64,000 nt of DNA from Synechococcus sp. A10-1-5-1 (GCF_023115425.1 NZ_CP096032.1:1922001-1986000); one strand, 5' to 3'. Counted from the first letter of the stretch, positions 41,883 through 50,261 are shown. Numbers and translations: made by a program. The notes: a model not told the origin generated them from the sequence alone.

Positions 41883-42520
41883 AGGTTGGGGGAATGCCGC
41901 TGCGCTTCCAGATAAGCAAACACGCTTTTGTCGCCCACATCGGCCGCGGCATCCATCGGGAATTTCCGCAGGGTCAGCACCAGCAGTAGAGCGGCTTCGA
42001 TCGCCAGCAACGTCGCCGTGACTTCGGGGCTCAGGAGGCCGCTGAGGCGCCCCAGTAGCGCCATCGGCAGGAGCAACGTCACGCCGATGGCCTCAGGGCG
42101 GCGGAAGCAGAAGAATTCCTTGAAGCCGATTCCCGCGAGGGCGGCAAAGAACGGCCCCACCGCCCAGATCCAACGGCTGTCAACGGTCAGTGCTTCCGCC
42201 ATGCCCTGGGGACCGGCGCTAAGGAGCAAGGCCAGAAAGCCCACGCATCCCACCAACCACAACCACTGCAGGGCACGGTGCAGCGGACGCAGGTAGATGT
42301 GAATCCAGCGCAGGGCCAGGCCAACCCCCGCGGCCAGGGGGAGAAGCCAGGGCCAGATCCAGGCCCCTCCCAGCTGCTGCCATTGGATCAAGAGCGCAGC
42401 TTGGGCCACCGCGGCGGCGAAGAGGGCCAGCCGGTACCCCAGGACCTCGCGGCGGTCCGTCTCCGTAATGCTGTAGGTGCCATAGACACCTTCAAAGACC
42501 GGATCGGCTGGGGCGCTCAT
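41879..42520 (-). CDS. DUF2301 domain membrane protein
   Basis: A 213-residue integral membrane protein, start ATG 42520 (MSAPADPVFEGVYGTYSITE). The cyanobacterial DUF2301 pattern is seen in YGTYSITETDRREVLGYRLAL, IHIYLRPLHRALQWLW, IGFKEFFCFRRPEA and about six to seven hydrophobic segments; function unknown. Start overlaps the stop of the glutathionyl transferase gene (ATGA, 42517-42520) and stop overlaps the ABC-F start, so all three are translated from one message. An in-frame extension to 42622 lies inside the transferase gene and is unlikely. Confidence 0.87.
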   Translation of the reverse strand: MSAPADPVFEGVYGTYSITETDRREVLGYRLALFAAAVAQAALLIQWQQLGGAWIWPWLLPLAAGVGLALRWIHIYLRPLHRALQWLWLVGCVGFLALLLSAGPQGMAEALTVDSRWIWAVGPFFAALAGIGFKEFFCFRRPEAIGVTLLLPMALLGRLSGLLSPEVTATLLAIEAALLLVLTLRKFPMDAAADVGDKSVFAYLEAQRHSPNL

Positions 42521-43482
42521 GCTGAAACGGTTCCTTCCACCAGTGTGGCCAGGGCCGGGCCCGCAGGCACGATCCCCGAAGGATTGAGGGGAAACAAGGC
42601 GCCGAAGTAGTCCTCGCGCCAAGCCTGATCGCAGCAGGTCTCGGCCACACCAGAGAGAGCGAAGAAGCGTTGCCGCCAGCGCCAGAGCCCTGGGAATTGC
42701 CAGAGCGGCTGGCGGCTGACCCCAAAGAGTGGGGCGTAGACCAATTCCAGGCGGATCAAGGTGGGGAAGAGCTGGACATCCGCCAGGGTCGGGGTCTCGG
42801 CGCAGAGCCAGGGCGAGGCGTTGGGGCCAGAGAGGGTGGCTTCCGCCTCGGCCAGGGTCTGAAACAGCGCCGATTCAGCACGGTCGTAGGCCCCTTGGTT
42901 CCTGGCAAATCCGCAGCGGTAGACCCCATCATTGACGCTGTACTGCAGTCGCTCGCGCCAATCCTGGATGGCTCGAGCGTGGCTGGTTGGCTCCAGGTCC
43001 AGCACTTCTTTGGGGGCAGGCCAACTGTTCAGCAGCTCCATCAGGCGAGCGCTTTCTCCCACCACCACAGCTCCGGAGTGGCGCTCGACCAGGACAGGCA
43101 CAGAGGCCCGTTGGTTGGGGTCTGCCCCTGCGGCTCGGTAGAGCTCCTGGAGGGTCTGGCAACCGCGAAAGGGCGTACTGAAGCGCCAGCGCCCTGCCTT
43201 GGGGTCAGGCTCCACCACCAGCAGATCAATGCTCTGCTGCAGCTGCCTGAGCTGCCTGACGAGCCAAGCCCGATGGGCCCAGGGGCAGCTTCGGCCCACG
43301 ATCAGCACGTGGGCGCCCGGCTCTCCGGCCGATTGAGGAAGTTCGGGTTTGGCTACAAACGCCCCAGCCGGACGCCTGTAGTTCCCCTCGGGATCGGCGG
43401 GACCCAGGCCGCCCATCAGCTGCTGCCACTGCCAATGCCAGCCGGTTCGGGCCGCTGCCACAACGGCAGGGGGGATGGCCAT
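42517..43482 (-). CDS. Glutathionyl-hydroquinone reductase-like glutathione transferase
   Basis: A 321-residue Xi-class glutathione transferase relative, start ATG 43482 (MAIPPAVVAAARTGWHW). The catalytic Cys is in GRSCPWAHRAWLVRQL near 65, the hallmark of glutathionyl-hydroquinone reductases (CPWAHR). The C-terminal helical domain contains YDRAESALFQTLAEAEATL and ETPTLADVQLFPTLIRLELVY. These enzymes remove glutathione from quinone conjugates. The first gene of the unit with DUF2301 and the ABC-F ATPase. Its start is 56 bases from the divergent aspartoacylase-type gene. Confidence 0.88.
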   Translation of the reverse strand: MAIPPAVVAAARTGWHWQWQQLMGGLGPADPEGNYRRPAGAFVAKPELPQSAGEPGAHVLIVGRSCPWAHRAWLVRQLRQLQQSIDLLVVEPDPKAGRWRFSTPFRGCQTLQELYRAAGADPNQRASVPVLVERHSGAVVVGESARLMELLNSWPAPKEVLDLEPTSHARAIQDWRERLQYSVNDGVYRCGFARNQGAYDRAESALFQTLAEAEATLSGPNASPWLCAETPTLADVQLFPTLIRLELVYAPLFGVSRQPLWQFPGLWRWRQRFFALSGVAETCCDQAWREDYFGALFPLNPSGIVPAGPALATLVEGTVSA

Positions 43483-43537
43483 GGAGGTTCGGAACACTTC
43501 TGCCAGGCTGGCGCAGCTGCGGGCTGGAGAACAGGGG

Positions 43538-44482
43538 ATGGGTCGGGCTCAGGTGTTGGTGGTGGCGGGCACCCATGGCAATGAGCGCAATGCTCCGGCC
43601 TTGCTCGAGCGATGGCGGAGCGAGCCCCAGGCCCTGAATCGCGCTGGACTGCCTGTGCAGTTGGTCCTGGGTAACCCAGTGGCCCTTGGGGCGAATCGCC
43701 GCTACATCGATCGCGATCTCAACCGCTGCTTTGCCCCAGATTTGCTCGCCAATCCCGCCCTCCAGCAGTTGGAGATGCAGCGAGCGCGGGAGCTGCTGGC
43801 GGAGTTTGCACCGACGGGCCCCAATTCCTGTGCAGTGGCGATTGACCTGCACAGCACCACCAGTGGCATGGGGAATTCGCTGGTGGTCTACGGACGCCGT
43901 CCTGCGGACTTGGCCCTGGCGGCGGGGATCCAGGGGCGCCTGGGTTTACCGATTTATCTGCATGAGGCGGATGCGGCTCAGACCGGCTTCCTGGTGGAGC
44001 GTTGGCCCTGCGGTCTGGTGATTGAAGTGGGCCCCGTGGCCCAAGGACTGCTCAGTGCCTCCATCCTTCGCCAAACCCAGCTGGCCCTTGAGGCGGCCTT
44101 GGCGGTCTTGGCCGAGGCGGCTTCCGGAGTGCTTCGCCTGCCCGCTGGGCTTCAGGTCTACCGCCATTGCGGCAGCGTTGATCTACCCCGGGACGGGACC
44201 GGGGAGGCCATCGCTTGTGTGCATCCGGCCTTGGAGCGCCAGGACTGGAAGCCGCTGCGGCTCGGGCAGCCCCTCTTCTGGAACCCTGCTTTGAAGGGTT
44301 GTCCGGCTGACTGGCGCTTCGATCCCGATGCCCTGGGCTTCCCTGCTGAGGCCCATTGGCCTGTCTTTATCAATGAAGCGGCTTACGGCGAGAAAGGCAT
44401 TGCCTTCAGCCTTTGTCGCCGGGAGCGCTGGTCCAGTGATGCTGCCTGGCTTCAAGCCTTGCAGGGGCTGACGGCGGCCTAA
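43538..44482 (+). CDS. Succinylglutamate desuccinylase/aspartoacylase family protein
   Basis: A zinc carboxypeptidase-fold amidohydrolase of 314 residues. The start is ATG 43538 (MGRAQVLVVAGTHGNERN), chosen because GGAGA lies eight bases upstream and this begins right at the family core. Upstream ATGs at 43475/43481 would overlap the divergent gene. Zinc-binding residues are H and E in GTHGNE near 11-14 and His in DLHSTTSGMG near 100. The substrate-Arg region is YIDRDLNRCF near 55. Aspartoacylases cleave N-acetylaspartate; the natural substrate in cyanobacteria is unknown. Confidence 0.88.
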   Translation: MGRAQVLVVAGTHGNERNAPALLERWRSEPQALNRAGLPVQLVLGNPVALGANRRYIDRDLNRCFAPDLLANPALQQLEMQRARELLAEFAPTGPNSCAVAIDLHSTTSGMGNSLVVYGRRPADLALAAGIQGRLGLPIYLHEADAAQTGFLVERWPCGLVIEVGPVAQGLLSASILRQTQLALEAALAVLAEAASGVLRLPAGLQVYRHCGSVDLPRDGTGEAIACVHPALERQDWKPLRLGQPLFWNPALKGCPADWRFDPDALGFPAEAHWPVFINEAAYGEKGIAFSLCRRERWSSDAAWLQALQGLTAA

Positions 44483-44793
44483 CCGCAGGCCCAGGTGCCC
44501 TGTTCCTTGGTGCAGGGCAGGTCGCTGGTGCTTCCGTCAGCCCAATAGATCCGCAGACGGTCATCGGCGCTGTCGGTTCGGAAAGTCAGCGACTTGACCG
44601 GACCGGCCGGGGCTTTGCCGGTGGGGTCGCTGGTGTCCGCCCCGCCGGGATTGGCTTGCCTTTGCTCCAATTGCTGCAGGCGCAGTTCCAGTCGGTTCAG
44701 GCGTTCGTCCTCGGCTGTCTTGGTGGGCCGTTCTCCCCATTGGCAGCCCGGCAGCACGAGAGCGGCAGCAAGCAGCAGCAGGGGTAGGCGCAT
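44479..44793 (-). CDS. Small lipoprotein, unknown function
   Basis: A 104-residue product from ATG 44793 with a lipoprotein signal: MRLPLLLLAAALVLPGCQWG, lipobox LPGC with Cys17. A short coiled-coil segment (DERLNRLELRLQQLEQRQ) anchors a Pro-rich linker. The conserved C-terminal globule (KSLTFRTDSADDRLRIYWAD) ends with two cysteines. I know no family function. Its stop shares CTAA (44479-44482) with the convergent aspartoacylase-type gene. It is divergent from psbA; the 190 bases between hold the psbA promoter. Confidence 0.8.
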   Translation of the reverse strand: MRLPLLLLAAALVLPGCQWGERPTKTAEDERLNRLELRLQQLEQRQANPGGADTSDPTGKAPAGPVKSLTFRTDSADDRLRIYWADGSTSDLPCTKEQGTWACG

Positions 44794-44877
44794 GACGCTG
44801 AGGGTGTGACAGGCGACTCCTAGCAGCGGTTTTGGGGCTTGGCTACCCGCCTGGATGAGGGCGCTGAGCAAGATCGC

Positions 44878-44907
44878 TTTACAAAGCGCGCAAACTTCCT
44901 TTACATT
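44878..44907 (+). promoter_or_regulatory. Putative psbA promoter with HLR1-like repeats
   Basis: TTTACA (44878-44883) and TTACAT (44901-44906) are placed like -35 and -10 boxes with a 17-base spacer. Both also match the half-site (G/T)TTACA(T/A)(T/A) of the RpaB high-light regulatory element: TTTACAAA (44878-44885) and TTTACATT (44900-44907), though the 14-base gap is wider than the consensus 2. The start codon follows at 44985, leaving a leader of about 70 bases. Confidence 0.5.
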
Positions 44908-44984
44908 CGCTCGGGCAGCCCGTATGGGTCGCCCTAACTACCGCTCCAACGGCAAGTCCGTTGAGGCCTTTCTTTCCCGTACTC

Positions 44985-46064
44985 ATGACGACCACCATCC
45001 AGCAGCGCCAAGGCGCTTCTGCGTGGAACCAGTTCTGCGAGTGGGTCACCAGCACCGACAACCGCCTCTATGTGGGTTGGTTCGGCGTTCTGATGATTCC
45101 CTGCCTGCTGGCCGCCACCATCTGCTTCATCGTTGCCTTCGTGGCAGCACCCCCCGTCGACATCGACGGCATCCGTGAGCCTGTTGCCGGCTCCCTGATC
45201 TACGGCAACAACATCATCTCTGGCGCTGTCATCCCCAGCAGCAACGCCATTGGTCTGCACTTCTATCCCATCTGGGAAGCTGCCAGCCTCGACGAGTGGC
45301 TGTACAACGGCGGTCCTTTCCAGCTGGTTGTTTTCCACTTCCTCATCGGCATCTACGCCTACATGGGTCGTGAGTGGGAACTCTCCTACCGCCTCGGCAT
45401 GCGCCCCTGGATCTGCGTTGCTTACAGCGCACCCGTGGCTGCTGCTTCCGCTGTGTTCCTGGTGTATCCCTTCGGTCAGGGCTCCTTCTCGGACGCCATG
45501 CCCCTCGGCATCTCCGGCACCTTCAACTACATGTTGGTGTTCCAGGCTGAGCACAACATCCTGATGCACCCCTTCCACATGCTTGGTGTGGCTGGTGTCT
45601 TCGGTGGTTCCCTGTTCTCCGCCATGCACGGCTCCCTGGTGACCTCCTCCCTGGTGCGTGAAACCACCGAGAGCGAGTCCCAGAACTACGGCTACAAGTT
45701 CGGCCAAGAGGAAGAGACCTACAACATCGTGGCTGCCCACGGTTACTTCGGTCGCCTGATCTTCCAATACGCCTCCTTCAACAACAGCCGCAGCCTGCAC
45801 TTCTTCCTGGCTGCCTGGCCTGTGGTTGGCATCTGGTTCACCGCCCTGGGCGTGAGCACCATGGCGTTCAACCTGAACGGCTTCAACTTCAACCAGTCGA
45901 TCCTGGATTCCCAGGGTCGTGTGCTGAACACCTGGGCTGACGTGCTGAACCGCGCCAACCTCGGTATGGAAGTGATGCACGAGCGCAACGCTCACAACTT
46001 CCCCCTCGACCTGGCTGCTGCTGAGTCCACTCCTGTGGCTCTGCAAGCTCCCGCCATCGGCTGA
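44985..46064 (+). CDS. psbA: Photosystem II protein D1 (Glu130, D1:2-type)
   Basis: The reaction-centre core protein binding P680, pheophytin, QB and the Mn cluster. From ATG 44985 the precursor is 359 residues. Key residues are in register: Tyr161, Asp170, His190, His198, and at the C-terminus the Mn-ligand region FPLDLAAAE, with cleavage expected after Ala344 leaving a 15-residue extension. Residue 130 is Glu ([10 protein letters not shown]), the high-light D1:2 form; the D1:1 form has Gln. Five membrane helices as usual. It is monocistronic with its own terminator. Confidence 0.99.
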   Translation: MTTTIQQRQGASAWNQFCEWVTSTDNRLYVGWFGVLMIPCLLAATICFIVAFVAAPPVDIDGIREPVAGSLIYGNNIISGAVIPSSNAIGLHFYPIWEAASLDEWLYNGGPFQLVVFHFLIGIYAYMGREWELSYRLGMRPWICVAYSAPVAAASAVFLVYPFGQGSFSDAMPLGISGTFNYMLVFQAEHNILMHPFHMLGVAGVFGGSLFSAMHGSLVTSSLVRETTESESQNYGYKFGQEEETYNIVAAHGYFGRLIFQYASFNNSRSLHFFLAAWPVVGIWFTALGVSTMAFNLNGFNFNQSILDSQGRVLNTWADVLNRANLGMEVMHERNAHNFPLDLAAAESTPVALQAPAIG

Positions 46065-46122
46065 GGCTGAACCCAACCAACGATTCAGCTTCTACTCGAA
46101 CCTCGAGGACGGTTGAATCAGA

Positions 46123-46150
46123 AGCCCCTACCGCAAGGTGGGGGCTTTTT
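46123..46150 (+). terminator. Rho-independent terminator of psbA
   Basis: A perfect 10-bp stem AGCCCCTACC/GGTGGGGGCT (one G-T) with a GCAA tetraloop, followed by TTTT, 58 bases past the psbA stop. It ends the psbA transcript before the acetolactate decarboxylase gene. Confidence 0.9.
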
Positions 46151-46247
46151 GTTGTTGGAACCCTGAATTTTGCGTGGAGATCTTTAGTTGACGCTCAAGG
46201 TCAGGGCAATGGCCCTTCCATAGGCCTTTCATTGCGTTCAGATTCCG

Positions 46248-47102
46248 ATGAGCACGCAGCATGCAAGCGGTCACCACCTGAACGTCACGCTCGGGGATGG
46301 CCTCTGGGACGCGCTGCACGCTTTAGCGGACCGAACCGGTGAGAGCGTCAGCCACATCCTCCGCCGCTCCCTCGCGGACACCCTGGACGTGGATCACCAC
46401 ACGATCTATCAGGTCTCCACGTCCGGAGCCCTGGTCCAGGGGGTCTATCAGGGGTGTGTCCGGGTCGCTGACATCAAGCGCCACGGGGATTTCGGGCTCG
46501 GCACCTTCGATGGTCTTGATGGCGAGGGGATCATGCTGGACGGCACCTGCTGGCAGGCCCGCAGTGACGGATCGGTGCGGGTCGCTCCGGAGGAGGCCTT
46601 GGCTCCCTTTTGGGCCACGACGTTTTTCGCGGCGGACCGCACCGCGACGTTGCCGTCGGTGGTCAGTTGGGAGGACCTCACGGCGCAATTGGATGCGCTG
46701 CGCCGCAGTGACAATCTCTTCTGCGCGATTCGGGTCGAGGGCACGTTCGAGCGGATCCACTACCGCGTGGCCTGCAAGAGCGCCCATGGCACGGATCTGG
46801 TAACCGCCACCAGTCACCAGGCGGAGTTCACCCAGCGCGGCATTCGCGGAAGTCTGGTGGGGTTCTGGACCCCCAGCTATGCCCGCACGATCAATGTGCC
46901 CGGCTATCACCTACATCTGCTGAGCGATGACCACCAACACGGCGGTCACATCCTCGATCTAGAGGCCAAGGACCTAACGGTGCAACTGCATATGGACAAC
47001 CACGTGCATCTGGCTCTGCCGGAGACGCCGGCTTTCCTGGAGGCTGATCTCAAGGGGGATCCCGCTGAGGCCCTAGCCAGGGCGGAGAGCAAGCACAGCT
47101 GA
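46248..47102 (+). CDS. budA: Alpha-acetolactate decarboxylase with N-terminal ribbon-helix-helix-like segment
   Basis: Acetolactate decarboxylase converts 2-acetolactate to acetoin with a zinc centre. The 284-residue product has the family core from about residue 52: IYQVSTSGALVQGVYQGCVR, DFGLGTFDGLDGEGIMLDG, and the zinc ligands His221, His223 and His234 in YHLHLLSDDHQHGGHIL. Residues 10-46 (LNVTLGDGLWDALHALADRT then ESVSHILRRSLADTL) form a beta-strand plus two helices like a CopG/Arc ribbon-helix-helix DNA-binding unit, which is not part of the classic enzyme. No acetolactate synthase gene is adjacent. Its 3' end overlaps convergent rsmE by 30 bases. Confidence 0.87.
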   Translation: MSTQHASGHHLNVTLGDGLWDALHALADRTGESVSHILRRSLADTLDVDHHTIYQVSTSGALVQGVYQGCVRVADIKRHGDFGLGTFDGLDGEGIMLDGTCWQARSDGSVRVAPEEALAPFWATTFFAADRTATLPSVVSWEDLTAQLDALRRSDNLFCAIRVEGTFERIHYRVACKSAHGTDLVTATSHQAEFTQRGIRGSLVGFWTPSYARTINVPGYHLHLLSDDHQHGGHILDLEAKDLTVQLHMDNHVHLALPETPAFLEADLKGDPAEALARAESKHS

Positions 47103-47804
47103 ACCCTGGGCCAGGGTCGCGGTGAGGGCCGTGTCCACACTCAACGTCCGCTCCCCCAGATGGACGGGGCGGGCACCATTGGCTTGGGCGAGCTCCAGCT
47201 CGAAGGGAACAAAGCCTCCTTCCGGCCCGATCATGACCAGTGCTGGTGTGCCGGCGTACTGCCCAAGGGGCTCCTGGGCGCCCATGTCGGTGATCAGGCA
47301 GGGTCGTTCTCCAGTCAGTCCAGGCAGCTCGTCTTCGATGAAGGGTCTGAAGCGTGGGTGCAGGTGAACCTGTGGGGCGATGGTGTCTCGGGAGCGCTCC
47401 ATGCCGGCGAGCAGCGCTTCCTCCACCTTGCGGGCCTGGAGCAGGGGGCTCTGCCAGTAGCTCTTCTCGACCCGCGCGCTGTGGATCAGGTGCAGGTGGC
47501 TGATCCCGAATTCCGCGCATTGGCGCAGGATGCGGCGCAGCATTTTGGGCCTGGGCAGAGCCAGCACCAAATCGAAAGGGTGGCGCGGGGGTGGGGCTTC
47601 GGTGAGGACCGTGCTGAGCACCACGCCATGGGCATCGAGGGATTCGATCAGGCCCTGGCCGCAGGCACCTCCAAGGCGGCCCACTCGAAGGGTGTCCCCT
47701 GCACTGGCGCGAAGCACCTTGCGGATGTGGGTGGCCCGCTGGTCCTTCAGCAGCACCCGCTGCTCGTCGATCCAGTCCTCAGGTCTCAGCAAGACGATGT
47801 TCAT
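47073..47804 (-). CDS. rsmE: 16S rRNA (uracil1498-N3)-methyltransferase
   Basis: A 243-residue SPOUT methyltransferase that methylates U1498 of 16S rRNA. A PUA-like N-terminal domain (THIRKVLRASAGDTLRVGRL) is followed by the SPOUT core: ALPRPKMLRRILRQCAEFGI, and the SAM knot IGPEGGFVPFELELA near residue 195 with LGERTLSVDTALTATL. Size and motifs are typical. It converges on the acetolactate decarboxylase gene with a 30-base overlap, and the deaminase gene (47811) ends six bases upstream of its ATG. Confidence 0.94.
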   Translation of the reverse strand: MNIVLLRPEDWIDEQRVLLKDQRATHIRKVLRASAGDTLRVGRLGGACGQGLIESLDAHGVVLSTVLTEAPPPRHPFDLVLALPRPKMLRRILRQCAEFGISHLHLIHSARVEKSYWQSPLLQARKVEEALLAGMERSRDTIAPQVHLHPRFRPFIEDELPGLTGERPCLITDMGAQEPLGQYAGTPALVMIGPEGGFVPFELELAQANGARPVHLGERTLSVDTALTATLAQGSAVLALRPG

Positions 47805-47810
47805 GGCCGG

Positions 47811-48245
47811 TCAGCAGCCGATGTCTTCGGCCCAGAGCTCAGGCTTCTGCTCCTGCATGGTTCGCATCAACTGCTCGCAGCCTGGATCATCGAGGCAGCT
47901 CACCTCGATGCCGGCCTGCTCGAGCCAGGACTCAGCCCCTTGAAAGGTGGTGCGTTCGCCGATGACGACCCGCCGAAAGCCCAGCAGAACGGCGGTCCCA
48001 GCGCACATCGGACAGGGTGAGAGGGTCGTGACCAAGGTCAGCTCACGCCAATCCCGGCGACGGCCGGCGTTGCGGATGCACTGGGTTTCGCCGTGGCTGG
48101 TGGGATCACCGTTTTGGACCCGTTGGTTGTGCCCGCGGGCCACGATCGTTCCATCCTCTTGGGCCAGGACAGCACCGATCGGAATGCCCCCTTCACTCCA
48201 GCCCCGCTCCGCCTCGGCTCGGGCCGCATCGACGAGACGTTGCAT
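47811..48245 (-). CDS. Nucleoside deaminase (CMP/dCMP deaminase family)
   Basis: A 144-residue zinc deaminase of the cytidine/guanine/tRNA-adenosine deaminase superfamily, start ATG 48245 (MQRLVDAARAEAERGWSEGG). The zinc signature is complete: HGETQCIRN (His and catalytic Glu) near residue 51, and SPCPMCAGTAVLLGF (PCxxC) near 77. GGIPIGAVL near 20 is characteristic of the guanine/cytosine deaminase group. The C-terminal region is acidic. Substrate not determinable by reading; guanine or cytosine are likeliest. Confidence 0.9.
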   Translation of the reverse strand: MQRLVDAARAEAERGWSEGGIPIGAVLAQEDGTIVARGHNQRVQNGDPTSHGETQCIRNAGRRRDWRELTLVTTLSPCPMCAGTAVLLGFRRVVIGERTTFQGAESWLEQAGIEVSCLDDPGCEQLMRTMQEQKPELWAEDIGC

Positions 48246-48317
48246 CGTGCTGCGATCGATCACACCTCCGTGCCGTTGGCTCAAGCATGGCGAGGGGATC
48301 GCGCTTTGGCTTTTGGC

Positions 48318-48815
48318 ATGACGCAGGACAACCTCGCTCAGTGGGATCCTGAACGCCACAGCGTTGCTGAGATCGTTGCAGCCCTCGATCTGCAACCCCA
48401 CCCGGAGGGTGGTTGGTATCGCGAGACCTTCCGCAGCGGCCTGAAGGTGCGCCGCGCTGATGGCGCTCAGCGTGATGCCTTCACCCAGATCCTGTTTCTG
48501 CTGGGGCCAGGGGAGATCAGTCGCTGGCATCGGGTGAACCACGCCGATGAGAGTTGGTGCTGCCTGGCTGGCGATCCCTTGGCTCTGCTGATGGTGGGAC
48601 CTGCGCCGGAAGGCCTGCAGGAATGGCGTCTTCTGCCGGGGTCAGCGCAAACCGTCGTGGTGCCCGCCGGCGTTTGGCAGGCGGCACGGGGCTTGGGACG
48701 TTGGAGCTTGATGCTGTGTGCAGTTGCCCCTGGTTTTGACTTTGATGACTTTCAAATGCTCAGTGAACTTTCGCCCTCTGAACATCCAGCAGCTGCACTA
48801 GCTGAGTATCGCTAG
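48318..48815 (+). CDS. DUF985-type cupin protein
   Basis: A 165-residue cupin, start ATG 48318 (MTQDNLAQWDPERHSVAEIV). The family block HPEGGWYRETFRSG near 27-40 is diagnostic of the DUF985 cupins (YML079w-like). ILFLLGPGEISRWHRVNHAD and VVPAGVWQAARGLG form the double-stranded beta-helix. The enzymatic role of the family is unknown. It is divergent from the deaminase gene, 72 bases apart. The in-frame extension to 48093 lies opposite that gene and is not supported. Confidence 0.88.
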   Translation: MTQDNLAQWDPERHSVAEIVAALDLQPHPEGGWYRETFRSGLKVRRADGAQRDAFTQILFLLGPGEISRWHRVNHADESWCCLAGDPLALLMVGPAPEGLQEWRLLPGSAQTVVVPAGVWQAARGLGRWSLMLCAVAPGFDFDDFQMLSELSPSEHPAAALAEYR

Positions 48816-48914
48816 CCCCCAGGGCTGCGGTGATGCAGCGTGAAGAGCCATCAGCGCAGATGTCTTGCTGTGACTGCTTGGTCCTATCTCGTTTGAGAGC
48901 GCCAAGGCTTGAAA

Positions 48915-48986
<72 letters not shown>

Positions 48987-49032
48987 AGCCCAGTGAAATT
49001 AGCATTCAGGCTTCGATGCCTGAGCTGCGCGG

Positions 49033-49293
49033 ATGCCCCCTGAATCCCGTCCCCCCTTGGATCCGGCCCTGAAGGCTCGCCTGCTTCAGGAGGCACGGAC
49101 CCCGTGGCGTGGCTTACGGCGTGGGCTCTGGTTGGCTTTCACGGCCTCGGCAGCGGTGGGCCTGGCCACGATGGCGATGCGCTCTGCTGTCGGAGATGTG
49201 GTTTCTACCTCTGATCTGTTGATTCAGGTTTCGGCCCTAGCTCTCTTCGGGCTTCTCCTCTGGCGCGACCGCTCCCCCAGCATCGACGACTGA
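49033..49293 (+). CDS. DUF3493 family small membrane protein
   Basis: An 86-residue protein with the cyanobacterial/plastid DUF3493 pattern (LKARLLQEARTPWRGLRRGL, then FTASAAVGLATMAMRSAVGD). Two hydrophobic helices lie at about 37-52 and 66-79. Plant proteins containing this domain (LPA3 type) are linked to photosystem II assembly, so a thylakoid role is plausible. The last 57 bases overlap the end of the convergent acidic-tailed membrane protein. Confidence 0.85.
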   Translation: MPPESRPPLDPALKARLLQEARTPWRGLRRGLWLAFTASAAVGLATMAMRSAVGDVVSTSDLLIQVSALALFGLLLWRDRSPSIDD

Positions 49294-50259
49294 CGCCTCT
49301 TCGCTGTCGTCTTTGGCCGGGGCTTCCTCAGCATCCTGGTCGTCCTGGGGTGCTTCGGGACCGACCTCTTCCGCCTCGGGCTTTGCGTCGGCTTCTAGTT
49401 CTGTGTCTGAGTCTTCGGCTTCCTCTTGGGGAACCTCGACGTCTGCTGAGACGACGGCTTCGGCGCTTGACTCGTGGGCGTCGTCTTTCTGAACGGCCTC
49501 TGGGTCAGTCTGCAAAAGCTCTGCAGCCGGTTCTAGGGATTCTGCGGTGACGGCCACCGTCTCGGCAGGGGAGTCGGTCTGCTCGGCTTCAGGGGCAACA
49601 GCTTCGGGTTGCTCTTGTTGGTCTTGCGGTTCGGCCTTCGGTGCTGGAGCGACAGGAGCCGCGGGTTCCGCAAAGGCCAGCGGGGGGAGAAGCAAGAGCG
49701 GAAGCCCAGCGTTGAGGCGTTGCTCGGCAGCCTGGACTTGGGTCAGGGGCAGGGTTTGATCCACCAGGCCGGCGGGCCGGCTCAACATCCAGATCGCCTG
49801 GATCACCTGGGCCCATTGCCACTGGATCAATGCCAAGACGGGGATGCAGAGCAAGAGCACCACCAACCTCGGACTGCTTGAGAGGGGAGACCAGGCCCAG
49901 GCCATCCCGGCATGGCTGTCGGCCCACCAGGTCAAGGGCAGTAGCAGTGCAGCACCCAGGGCAATGACAACCTTCAGGGGCAGTGCGGTCTGCAGTGCAC
50001 TGAGACGAAACTGCTCCGGACGTCGACCCCGAAGGGGCACCTTCAGGATCAGCAAGGACCAGAGGTCAGGCGGCAGTCGCCAGAACAGAACGGCACTCCC
50101 CAGAGCACCGACCGCCCAGGTCAGTAGGCGTTCAAATCCTGGGAAAGGCCCGGGGTCAGCTCCTGCAAACAGCAGGAACAGCAACAGAATCTCGAGCGGC
50201 AAGGACGCGAGCCCGAGTAGCTGGAGCCACAGGAGGGGTTCGCGTCTTGCCGGATTCAC
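49237..50259 (-). CDS. Membrane protein with long acidic low-complexity tail
   Basis: A 340-residue protein with four to five membrane helices in the first 165 residues (LLWLQLLGLASLPLEILLLF, LTWAVGALGSAVLFWRLPPD, VVIALGAALLLPLTWWADSH, LVVLLLCIPVLALIQWQWAQ). A long Glu/Ala/Asp/Pro tail from about 195 to the end follows. Picocyanobacteria have a membrane protein of this layout whose tail varies in length. Function unknown; the tail is probably disordered and cytoplasmic. It starts three bases after infB ends, so it could be the last gene of the translation operon. Confidence 0.8.
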   Translation of the reverse strand: MNPARREPLLWLQLLGLASLPLEILLLFLLFAGADPGPFPGFERLLTWAVGALGSAVLFWRLPPDLWSLLILKVPLRGRRPEQFRLSALQTALPLKVVIALGAALLLPLTWWADSHAGMAWAWSPLSSSPRLVVLLLCIPVLALIQWQWAQVIQAIWMLSRPAGLVDQTLPLTQVQAAEQRLNAGLPLLLLPPLAFAEPAAPVAPAPKAEPQDQQEQPEAVAPEAEQTDSPAETVAVTAESLEPAAELLQTDPEAVQKDDAHESSAEAVVSADVEVPQEEAEDSDTELEADAKPEAEEVGPEAPQDDQDAEEAPAKDDSEEASVVDAGGAVAPEEKPEES

Positions 50260-50261
50260 GA

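Noticed and set aside
44934-46076. A 380-codon minus-strand frame opposite psbA
   Set aside because: psbA is one of the most conserved genes known; the antisense frame has a His/Val/Glu-rich composition typical of mirrored coding sequence.
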